DNA of 12,055 nucleotides from Gelria sp. Its GTDB lineage: Bacteria; Bacillota; Syntrophomonadia; Syntrophomonadales; Syntrophomonadaceae. The DNA lies in contig DUMX01000098.1 in assembly GCA_012839665.1 (NCBI GenBank), positions 1-12,055 of the forward strand, read 5' to 3'. Below are positions 1 through 5,258 of this stretch, piece after piece (positions within the stretch are counted from its first letter, which is position 1; the number at the start of each line of letters is the position of its first letter). Position numbers and translations under genes: made by a program. The notes under the pieces were generated by a model. The model was given only the letters and a program-made list of their open reading frames with translations. It was not told the origin of the DNA and made no database searches.

Positions 1-98
1 ATTATCGGCCTGACCAGCGTATTTCCCTTAACCTTTAAGCTAAGCCCAGCTGGGCTTAGCTTAAAGGTTAAGGGAAATACGCTGGTCAGGCCGATAAT
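1..98. repeat. Perfect 98-bp palindrome at the window edge
   Basis: Bases 1-49 are the exact reverse complement of bases 50-98, with no spacer and no mismatch; the centre lies between 49 and 50 (CCCAG|CTGGG). The right arm continues in frame into the SpoIVFA coding sequence, so the right arm is probably the genuine locus and the left arm a mirror image of it. A spacer-free perfect palindrome of this length is hard to maintain in living cells and sits exactly at the end of the sequence. That pattern is typical of a fold-back (chimeric amplification) or contig-end assembly artefact rather than a regulatory site. The reading frame is open across both arms, which is probably coincidental. Confidence 0.95.
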
Positions 99-321
99 GG
101 CGGGAAGGGTTGAGGAAATTTCTGTAGAAGACAGGGGACGCACGGTATTGTTAAAACATGATGACCAAATTTATTCCCTATATGGTGGTTTTAAAGAAGT
201 GCTGGTGGAAGAAAAGGATATGGTAGGTCTGGATGATATTTTGGGTAAAAGCAGCAGTAATCTGTATTTGGAGATGGGAAACCAGGACGGTCCCCTTAAT
301 GTTAACTATCTTTTTGAATAA
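1..321 (+). CDS. spoIVFA: Stage IV sporulation protein FA (SpoIVFA), C-terminal part, 5' end missing
   Basis: This is the C-terminal M23-like (LytM-type) domain of SpoIVFA, the membrane-anchored partner that holds and inhibits the SpoIVFB protease in the outer forespore membrane until the sigma-K checkpoint is released. Visible features are a beta-rich fold starting near RPIMAGRVEEI (about codon 29 from base 1), the G-R-T-V-L-L-K-H strand, and a terminal LYLEMGNQDGPLNVN segment. The latter corresponds to the LHFEI..G.P.DP motif of M23 peptidases but lacks the catalytic histidine, as expected for a non-enzymatic SpoIVFA. No start codon is credible: the frame is open to base 1, and bases 1-49 are the mirror arm of a palindrome, so genuine sequence probably begins near base 50. 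ATG at 97 lies inside the domain and is not a likely start. The stop TAA overlaps the spoIVFB ATG (TAATG), which indicates translational coupling. Identification rests on the domain plus the neighbour. Confidence 0.8.
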   Translation: MIGLTSVFPLTFKLSPAGLSLKVKGNTLVRPIMAGRVEEISVEDRGRTVLLKHDDQIYSLYGGFKEVLVEEKDMVGLDDILGKSSSNLYLEMGNQDGPLNVNYLFE

Positions 322-1181
322 TGCGACTGGGTAAAATATCTGGTGTTCAAGTAAAAGTAAACCCCCTGTTTTTACTACTATGTCTTATTTATGTCTACCT
401 GGGACTGGCCCAGGAAATTCTAGTCATTTTAGGCTCACTTCTGGTACATGAAACTGCTCATGGCCTGATGGCTAAAATAATGGGGTTAAAAATAGCGGAA
501 ATAGACTTGTTTCCCTTCGGAGGGCAGGCCAAAATTGAGGACTTCACCGGCTTGGATCCGGAGAAGGAGATATACGTTGCCCTGGCAGGCCCCCTTACCA
601 GCCTGTCCATGGCAGCGGTTTTTTATTTTCTGCCTCTTAGAATGGACCCTCTAAACCTGGATATGCTGATTAAAGTTAACCTGCTCTTAGGATGTTTAAA
701 TCTTTTGCCTGCTTTACCTCTCGATGGAGGGCGAGTACTGCGGGCATTGCTATCGCCTTATAGGGGTTATAAAAAAGCTACCCGGATAGCAGCGTTGACT
801 GGAGAAATCCTGGGGGGGTTAATGATTGCCGGAGGAGCTTATCTTACCTGGATTAACCTTACCGGTATAAATTTCGTTATACTGGGGGTATTTCTTTTCT
901 GGGCGGCGCGTCGGGAATCGAGATTATTGGTTTATGCCTTTATACGTTTTTTGGTACGTAAAAAAGGTGAACTGGCCCGCAAGGGATTCCTATCCTCCCG
1001 GCAGGTAGTAAGCCTGGAAGATGCTTTTATCAAAAATATACTGGACTCCAGTCAACCCAACCATTATCTGCTGGTGGTAATAGTTGACCAGGAACATCGT
1101 GTAGTCGGTATGCGCAGCGAGGCTGAACTCATAGAATGCCTGTTTGAAAAAGGCCCCCGGGCTACTTTGAGAGATTGCTAA
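321..1181 (+). CDS. spoIVFB: Stage IV sporulation protein FB, intramembrane zinc metalloprotease (M50)
   Basis: This is the site-2-protease family enzyme that cuts pro-sigma-K within the mother cell membrane late in sporulation. The 286-residue protein has hydrophobic segments at about 16-40, 84-104, 116-134 and 165-195. The zinc-binding motif HETAH is at residues 43-47 and the second M50 motif NLLPALPLDGGR at 127-138, with D135 as third metal ligand. FPFGGQ at 64-69 and LAGP at 88-91 are also family hallmarks. The C-terminal part (about 215-280) resembles a single CBS-like domain, which in SpoIVFB couples activity to nucleotide levels. The start ATG overlaps the spoIVFA stop and has no good ribosome binding site of its own, so it is probably translated by coupling. 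Length and motif order are normal and the gene appears intact. A diverged partial copy of codons ~234-259 lies at 3878-3955. Confidence 0.93.
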   Translation: MRLGKISGVQVKVNPLFLLLCLIYVYLGLAQEILVILGSLLVHETAHGLMAKIMGLKIAEIDLFPFGGQAKIEDFTGLDPEKEIYVALAGPLTSLSMAAVFYFLPLRMDPLNLDMLIKVNLLLGCLNLLPALPLDGGRVLRALLSPYRGYKKATRIAALTGEILGGLMIAGGAYLTWINLTGINFVILGVFLFWAARRESRLLVYAFIRFLVRKKGELARKGFLSSRQVVSLEDAFIKNILDSSQPNHYLLVVIVDQEHRVVGMRSEAELIECLFEKGPRATLRDC

Positions 1182-1194
1182 ACTGGGCTAAAAT
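1167..1194 (+). promoter_or_regulatory. Possible sigma-A promoter for the rlmD-like gene
   Basis: TTGAGA (1167-1172) and TAAAAT (1189-1194), separated by 16 bp, each match the sigma-A consensus at five of six positions. The site overlaps the end of spoIVFB and lies 52 bp before the chosen methyltransferase start. A separate promoter makes sense because the downstream housekeeping gene should not depend on sporulation transcription. This is prediction by eye only. Confidence 0.4.
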
Positions 1195-1246
1195 AAAGAG
1201 AAATACATTAGTGTATAAGCGGATAATAATGGAGGAGGCCAGTTTG

Positions 1247-2572
1247 ATGCAGGCTAAAATCGAAGGTATCAGCCACCGCGGAGAAGGTGTAGCCCGCATT
1301 GATGGTAAGGTGGTATTTATTCCTTATGCCATCCCCGGTGAAGAGGTTGAGGTAGAAATTGTGCAAGAGCATAAACGATTTGCCCGGGGGAAGCTAACCG
1401 GGATTTACACTGCCTCATCTGACCGCAGGCAACCAGTCTGTCCGGCTTATTATGATTGTGGCGGCTGTGCCTACCAGCATGTTGATTATGCCCGGGAACT
1501 GAATTTAAAAAGAAACGTGGTTCAGGAAACTCTGAAACGTTTAGGGGGAATAGAGGTTAAAGTACTGCCGGTCATAGGCATGGAAGAACCGTACCGCTAT
1601 CGCAACAAAGTAGTCTGGCATACCGCCATGGTTAATGGCAAAATACAAATGGGTTTTTACCGTGAAGGTAGTCATGACCTGATACCCCTTGGTGGCTGTA
1701 CCCTGATTCATGAGGATATGGAACAGGTTCAAAACAGCCTGGCAGCTAATCTAGCCACCCTGGAGGTACAACCAGGAACGGAAATTAGCCTTCGGCGTTC
1801 ATCCTGGAACGGGCATATGAGTTTAGTATTAAGCGGTAAATGCAATAATGAGGCATTGTCTGACTGGGCTTTATCTTTACCTACTAACTTGTCCCTGCAC
1901 ATTAATCAGGATTCCGAGATTACGACATTGCAGGGAGCCCCTTATTTAGAGGAACAACTATGTGGTTTAACTTTTCGGGTATCTCCTCTGGCCTTTTTAC
2001 AGGTCAATCACCAGCAGACCGAAAAACTCTATCAACTTATCCACCAATATGCCGCTCTAAGTGGCAGGGAATCAGTAATAGACGGTTTTTGTGGTATTGG
2101 CACCATTGCCTTGAGTCTGGCAAAAAATGCTTCCCAGGTAACCGGAGTGGAGCTTTACCCGCAAGCGGTGGCAGATGCAAAGCAGAATGCTGCCATAAAT
2201 AGTATCCAGAATGCCATATTTTATGCCGGTTCCTGTGAAGAAATAATCACCCGGTTAAATCAGCCCTTTGATGTAGTTGTCCTGGACCCACCCCGGGCTG
2301 GCTGCAAGGCGCAGACCATTGAAGCAGTTATTAAAACCGGTGCTCCGTGCATCATATACGTCTCCTGCAACCCCTCCACCCTGGCCCGCGATTTGCGGCT
2401 ATTTGCATCTTCAGGTTATACCATAACCGAGGTTCAACCTGTCGACATGTTTCCCCGTACACCGCATGTTGAGTGTATAATAATGATGACGAATAGTGGC
2501 TCAAGAAACTCTTGTGCCAAAAGCCGAGAGAACCTACACAGTTGTCGGAATCTGCGAAAGACCCGCTTTTGA
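1247..2572 (+). CDS. rlmD: 23S rRNA (uracil-C5)-methyltransferase, RlmD/RlmCD type (TrmA family), C-terminal tail altered
   Basis: The enzyme transfers a methyl group from S-adenosylmethionine to C5 of a uridine in 23S rRNA. Start ATG 1247 is chosen because GGAGGAG (1231-1237) lies 9 bp upstream and the protein then begins directly with its TRAM RNA-binding domain (about 1-57). Earlier in-frame starts lack this support. Cysteines C65, C71, C74 and C151 fit the 4Fe-4S cluster of the family. The SAM-binding loop is DGFCGIGTIALSLA (279-292), followed by DPPRAGC (347-353), the nucleophile motif SCNPSTLARDL with C374, and HVEC with the catalytic E409. All catalytic parts are present. After IIMM (about residue 414) the protein reads into foreign DNA, a permease remnant in another frame. 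The last ~27 residues, rich in Ser, Arg and Cys, are therefore a read-through tail. The enzyme is probably still active because family members end shortly after HVEC. RlmC/RlmD site specificity cannot be assigned. Confidence 0.9.
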   Translation: MQAKIEGISHRGEGVARIDGKVVFIPYAIPGEEVEVEIVQEHKRFARGKLTGIYTASSDRRQPVCPAYYDCGGCAYQHVDYARELNLKRNVVQETLKRLGGIEVKVLPVIGMEEPYRYRNKVVWHTAMVNGKIQMGFYREGSHDLIPLGGCTLIHEDMEQVQNSLAANLATLEVQPGTEISLRRSSWNGHMSLVLSGKCNNEALSDWALSLPTNLSLHINQDSEITTLQGAPYLEEQLCGLTFRVSPLAFLQVNHQQTEKLYQLIHQYAALSGRESVIDGFCGIGTIALSLAKNASQVTGVELYPQAVADAKQNAAINSIQNAIFYAGSCEEIITRLNQPFDVVVLDPPRAGCKAQTIEAVIKTGAPCIIYVSCNPSTLARDLRLFASSGYTITEVQPVDMFPRTPHVECIIMMTNSGSRNSCAKSRENLHSCRNLRKTRF

Positions 2573-2958
2573 GGAATATTACGCACCGGGATACACCTTG
2601 ATAACAACAACAGCCCCAGCAGACCAAGCGGACAGCCTGAGCATATTTGTCACGCTTACAAATCCGCAGAAAGTACATACTTACGCAAGCAACACAGCCG
2701 GAGCAGGGGCTTACGTCTTTAACGATAATGTGTTGTGATTCATGGGTCTTTCAGACGATAATATGTTCAATGCACCTCTGTACTCGGTTGGCGGCGTTTT
2801 GGTTGCTTTAATCATAATAGGCTCGGTTTTCTTGATTTATAATTCGTTCAACATATCTCTGAACGAACGCATACGCCAGTTCGGGAGTGGGAGCCACAGC
2901 AAAGCAACTGCGAAATTCAGTGCTGTTTGAGGGGCTTTTCATTGGATTATACGGATGC
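2490..2958 (+). pseudogene. FtsX-type ABC transporter permease fragment (broken at both ends, nonsense codon, deletion)
   Basis: This is a remnant of the MacB/FtsX-like permease family common next to two-component systems in Bacillota. The frame at 2496 gives YTVVGICERPAFEEY and an APGYTLIT segment, an extracellular-domain hallmark of these permeases. It is stopped by TGA at 2736-2738, where family members usually have an arginine codon before FMGLSDD. The same frame continues with YSVGGVLVALIIIGSVFLIY (a membrane segment) and NSFNISLNERIRQFG. Near 2885 the frame breaks: another frame then reads VGATAKQLRNSVLFEGLFIG, so about 11 bp are missing relative to the usual ILSS linker. Neither the N-terminal part nor the last membrane helices are present. 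The left edge has replaced the end of the rlmD-like gene and the right edge meets the yoeB stop codon. It cannot make a working permease. Confidence 0.85.
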
Positions 2959-3212
2959 TAATAATGTCCCTTACAACTTGCTATATAAATATTATCTTCA
3001 TCGATACTGTAAATTAATCTATGCTCGGATGTAATACGACGACTCCAGTATCCAGACAATTCATGTTTCAAAGGCTCTGGTTTACCTAAACCATCATTAT
3101 CATTTCTTTCGATATCTTTTATTAAATCGTTAATTTTTCTTAGTATCTTTTTATCATTAACTTGCCAATATAAATAATGCTCCCAGGAGATATCTGAAAA
3201 TATCTTATTCAT
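2958..3212 (-). CDS. yoeB: YoeB-family mRNA interferase toxin (Txe/YoeB)
   Basis: This is a ribosome-dependent endoribonuclease of the RelE superfamily that cleaves mRNA in the A site and is neutralised by YefM. The 84-residue length matches E. coli YoeB exactly. The residues known to be important there fall at the same positions here: E46, R59, R65, H83 and the C-terminal Y84. The core reads KPEPLKHELSGYWSRRI, then SEHRLIYSI, as in the family, so the toxin looks intact and active. The start ATG overlaps the antitoxin stop by 8 bp (ATGAATAA), giving translational coupling; its own ribosome site is weak (AGAGAG). The antitoxin lies upstream, as is normal for this family. The stop codon directly abuts the permease remnant, so the module sits in an insertion zone. 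Confidence 0.93.
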   Translation of the reverse strand: MNKIFSDISWEHYLYWQVNDKKILRKINDLIKDIERNDNDGLGKPEPLKHELSGYWSRRITSEHRLIYSIDEDNIYIASCKGHY

Positions 3213-3459
3213 CTAATAGCTCTCTTTTCTTCCCTCTACCTCTTTTTAACTGTTCAATAGATTGCAGTAGTTCATTATAATATTCCGGATTGCTTCGTAC
3301 ATAAAGGTTTTCCAAAAGGTTGTTATACTCCGATTCGGATATAATCACTACATTTTCGCCTCTCTCCCGAGTAACGATAATAGTTTCAAAATCATAAGTA
3401 GCCTTGTCGCAGTATTCTTTGAAGTTTTGCCTTACATCTGAATAATTTGTCGCTATCAT
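3205..3459 (-). CDS. yefM: YefM-family antitoxin (Phd/YefM superfamily)
   Basis: This is the antitoxin of the YefM-YoeB pair: its N-terminal half binds DNA to repress the operon and its C-terminal tail wraps and inhibits YoeB. The start at 3459 (MIATNYSDVRQNF) is preferred because AGAGGTGA lies 5 bp upstream and the protein then begins with the typical Phd/YefM N-terminus. The 84 residues include the fold motif IIVTRERGENVVIISESEYNNLLE (given as two overlapping parts: IIVTRERGENVVII and SESEYNNLLE). A charged, probably disordered tail (about 55-84) provides the toxin-binding segment. An in-frame extension upstream to 3546 runs through the operator and a REP-like repeat and is not credible. 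The operator and promoter lie immediately upstream at 3480-3508. Confidence 0.93.
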   Translation of the reverse strand: MIATNYSDVRQNFKEYCDKATYDFETIIVTRERGENVVIISESEYNNLLENLYVRSNPEYYNELLQSIEQLKRGRGKKRELLDE

Positions 3460-3479
3460 AAAAATCACCTCTTTAATAT

Positions 3480-3508
3480 ATTGTACAATGCAATGTACAA
3501 TTACACAA
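3480..3508 (-). promoter_or_regulatory. yefM-yoeB promoter and two-site TGTACA operator
   Basis: Read on the minus strand, TTGTGT (3503-3508) and TACAAT (3480-3485) are spaced by 17 bp and form a plausible -35/-10 pair about 20 bp before the yefM start. Two TGTACA hexamers (3482-3487 and 3494-3499) lie 12 bp apart centre to centre inside an almost perfect inverted repeat (3481-3500). TGTACA-core repeats are the known recognition element of the E. coli YefM-YoeB operator. Here they overlap the -10 hexamer, which fits autorepression. Confidence 0.75.
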
Positions 3509-3520
3509 CAAGTTTTTGAA

Positions 3521-3545
3521 TGACGCGGGGACGGTCCTTTTGTCA
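3521..3545 (+). repeat. REP-like palindromic repeat, left copy (GGGGACGGTCC type)
   Basis: This 25-bp sequence begins TGAC, ends GTCA, and has a GGGGACGGTCC core, so it can fold back on itself imperfectly. Its reverse complement matches 3846-3870 at about 19 of 25 positions. The two copies thus flank the transposase remnant in inverted orientation, as REP-type sequences do around REP-associated tyrosine transposases. A third, partial copy in the same orientation is at 9533-9549. Confidence 0.75.
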
Positions 3546-3562
3546 CATTATTATCTCGCAGG

Positions 3563-3849
3563 TTAGTTCGATTTGGATACTAATCGCTCTACGACTCCCC
3601 GGTTTACGCCTAATAATTCAGCAATCTTTCGAATTGATAGGCCCGTATTTGTCCGTAATTCCTGAATGACCTCATTACGCATTACCCGATCTTCATGTAT
3701 TGCTTCCCGGGCCGTTCCTGGCCATTTCTTCGCCAAATACTCCTCAAGATATATACGCCCATCCTCAAGCGTTTTAATCATTTCATTATTTTCATTTATG
3801 ACTTAGCCTCATCCTGCTCATTTGAAAAACGTTTAAATTCCTGTATGTC
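3563..3849 (-). pseudogene. REP-associated tyrosine transposase (Y1_Tnp) C-terminal remnant
   Basis: On the minus strand, 3781-3563 encodes 72 residues ending in an HTH: NEVIQELRTNTGLSIRKIA followed by ELLGVNRGVVERLVSK. Firmicute REP-associated (IS200-like, Y1) transposases typically end in this kind of EVI.EL....GLSIR.IA helix-turn-helix. Just upstream, in a different frame (3849-3796), the DNA still reads DIQEFKRFSNEQDEAKS and a stop. This resembles the F.RF.NE..D segment that precedes the HTH in these enzymes. The catalytic HUH domain and tyrosine are absent, and a frameshift separates the two pieces, so this is a decayed 3' end. Inverted REP-like sequences on both sides support the assignment. 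A short standalone HTH protein starting at 3781 is possible, but no clear ribosome site was seen. The same segment recurs at 9533-9776. Confidence 0.65.
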
Positions 3850-3870
3850 AGAAGAACTGTCCCCATGTCA
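3846..3870 (-). repeat. REP-like palindromic repeat, right copy (inverted)
   Basis: This is the inverted partner of 3521-3545, with core ACTGTCCCCATGTCA. The conserved parts are the terminal TG.CA and GTCA and the central GTCCCC. Together the two copies bracket a ~350-bp unit that contains the transposase remnant. Confidence 0.7.
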
Positions 3871-3877
3871 AGAGAAA

Positions 3878-3955
3878 ATGCCCTCATAAAAAACATCCTG
3901 GACTCCAGCTAGCCCAGCCATTATCTGCTGGTGGTAATAGTTGACCAGGAGCATC
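3878..3955 (+). pseudogene. Partial diverged copy of spoIVFB (CBS-like region)
   Basis: These 78 bp align without gaps to 1021-1098 inside spoIVFB. The block from CCATTATCTGC through GTTGACCAGGA is identical apart from its edges. Translated in the homologous frame it reads NALIKNILDSS, then a TAG stop where spoIVFB has Gln, then PSHYLLVVIVDQEH. Many differences are in third codon positions and do not change the amino acid (GCT/GCC, ATC/ATA, AAT/AAC, ATA/ATC, AGT/AGC, GAA/GAG). This suggests the fragment came from a gene that had been diverging under protein-level selection before it was broken. The rest of the gene is missing on both sides: a REP-like repeat lies to the left and a ParE remnant in another frame to the right. 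Confidence 0.85.
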
Positions 3956-3961
3956 AGCAAG

Positions 3962-4069
3962 GTAGTGGTAAAAAACTATATTATCATTTATAAAGTGGAT
4001 GAAGATGCTAAAATAGTAAGCATCCTGCGTTTCTTTTACGGCACTCAAGATTATGATAAATTGATATAA
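3962..4069 (+). pseudogene. ParE/RelE-family toxin, 3' end remnant
   Basis: The frame reads VVVKNYIIIYKVDEDAKIVS, then ILRFFYGTQDYDKLI and stop. This is the characteristic C-terminus of RelE/ParE toxins: an ..R.Y.I.Y.V strand, an I.RV.HG.RD turn, and a terminal helix ending ..L. Only about 35 residues remain; the N-terminal helices and any ParD-like antitoxin gene are absent. It joins the spoIVFB fragment out of frame. There is no start codon or ribosome site, so the remnant is probably not expressed. Confidence 0.75.
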
Positions 4070-4457
4070 GCAATATGACGAGACGTGGAGACAGTGGTAA
4101 GGCTATACCGGGCGTAAAGTGTCGAGAAAAATACGCTTGTGATGTTTGTGATTATGTTCCCACAGACAAACAAAGGGGTAGGGTTGGGAAACTGGCGAGG
4201 AATATGAAAATACATCCGCCGGTAGACTGCCGGTGGCCAGCCGTTATTTGTGCTGTAAATCCGTCTAAGGTTATAGTAATGGATGTAGCGAAAAATAAGG
4301 GTGTGTCCCGAATGGAAATGCGGATTCTGATTATTAGTTGTTATTCTCCTGGAATATCTGGCTAGCAAGGAAAAATGATAATATAGTAGAATATATAGAT
4401 AAAATGGTTTAAAGTCAGGAGTTATCCCGGTTAATAAGGAAAGCGAGATGATAATAA
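4070..4457. other. 388 bp without an identifiable gene; one unsupported ORF and one hairpin
   Basis: An open frame on the plus strand (4075-4365, 96 codons) encodes a Cys/Lys/Arg-rich sequence containing CREKYACDVCDYVPTD. It has no ribosome binding site and matches nothing I recognise, and an equally long frame lies opposite it on the minus strand, so I do not call a gene. A hairpin at 4216-4236 has a 7-bp arm CCGCCGG, a 7-nt loop and CCGGTGG (one G-T pair), but no T-run. The AT-rich stretch 4370-4420 before the ABC operon may contain its promoter (several TATA-like hexamers), but no convincing -35/-10 pair was found. Confidence 0.5.
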
Positions 4458-5246
4458 ATGAAAATGATCGCTGTTTTACAACGGGAGTTGCAGGAAAACC
4501 TGCGCAACTATAAGGTGATATTTTTATTGATGTTCATTTTTGGTGGTATACTTATGGCCTTGTATACAGAAGTAGGTCCTACAGCCAAATCCAGTAACGT
4601 CTTGGATCCCTTTTTCGAACTGTTTGCGATATTATGCCCTATGATTGGGATACTTGCCGCTATGGATTCGGTAGTAGGAGAAAAGGAAAAGGGTACGCTG
4701 GAACTAGTTCTTTCTAAGCCTTTGCCTCGGAGCTCCCTGCTAATGGGCAAATATTTTGCCTACGTACTGATGATTATACCCCTTTTAGTAGCAGAATTAA
4801 TTGCCGCATATTATTGGGCTCAGTTTTCAGGAATCTCCCAATACCGATGGCATCTGGCTATGCCTCCTTTAAGCCAATGGCTTACTCTAGTGGCCATAGT
4901 CAGTTGTGTGGCTTTATTTTTCGTTGCAATAACTATCTTAATCTCTATATTCGCACCCACCACGGCCACCACCGCCTTGGCCGCTCTGGTCTTTATGGCT
5001 CCAGCCCACCCCCTGGGAGGCGAATTCTTGAGTCGGGTGGGCCAAATTTTGCATATAGATAGTTTTGGAGGACTGCCTGTCGCAGTTAAATTCTTCCTGA
5101 GCATTTTCTCCAAGTTTCAGAAATTTGCCTTAACCAGTCCAGGCGATGCGCTGGTGTGCTGTCTATCACTATTAACGATGACTGTTTTGGTGCTTCTTCT
5201 GAGCACCTGGATCTTTGAGCACCAGAACGTTGCTTTCAGAAATTAG
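4458..5246 (+). CDS. ABC-2 type transporter permease
   Basis: This is the membrane subunit of an ABC exporter, 262 residues. Hydrophobic segments lie at about 20-37, 52-68, 98-119, 141-165, 170-186 and 231-252, giving six predicted helices. The motif VVGEKEKGTLELVLSKPLPR (72-91) between helices 2 and 3 is the cytoplasmic coupling-helix signature of the NosY/ABC2_membrane family. The start ATG 4458 has a modest AAGGAAAG ribosome site about 13-20 bp upstream; a second ATG two codons later is also possible. The ATPase follows after 12 bp, so the pair forms one operon. The substrate cannot be told; relatives handle lipids, peptides, sodium or copper-enzyme maturation factors. The gene is complete and its style matches the core genes at the left rather than the remnants. 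Confidence 0.88.
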   Translation: MKMIAVLQRELQENLRNYKVIFLLMFIFGGILMALYTEVGPTAKSSNVLDPFFELFAILCPMIGILAAMDSVVGEKEKGTLELVLSKPLPRSSLLMGKYFAYVLMIIPLLVAELIAAYYWAQFSGISQYRWHLAMPPLSQWLTLVAIVSCVALFFVAITILISIFAPTTATTALAALVFMAPAHPLGGEFLSRVGQILHIDSFGGLPVAVKFFLSIFSKFQKFALTSPGDALVCCLSLLTMTVLVLLLSTWIFEHQNVAFRN

Positions 5247-5258
5247 GGGGGCTAAATT

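Noticed and set aside
97..321. A complete 74-residue protein starting at ATG 97
   Set aside because: The frame is open upstream, the ATG lies inside an M23-like domain and the palindrome boundary; this is a truncated spoIVFA, not a small gene.
1175..1246. Longer N-terminus for the methyltransferase from 1175
   Set aside because: There is no ribosome site, it overlaps the spoIVFB end, and the TRAM domain begins right after ATG 1247, which has GGAGGAG upstream.
3460..3546. Extended YefM start upstream of 3459
   Set aside because: It would translate the operator, promoter and a REP-like repeat.
4216..4236. Hairpin as a terminator
   Set aside because: The stem is strong but there is no T-run and no convincing upstream gene to terminate.
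4051..4368. Antisense 105-codon frame opposite 4075-4365
   Set aside because: No ribosome site, low-complexity composition, and no recognisable family; probably chance.
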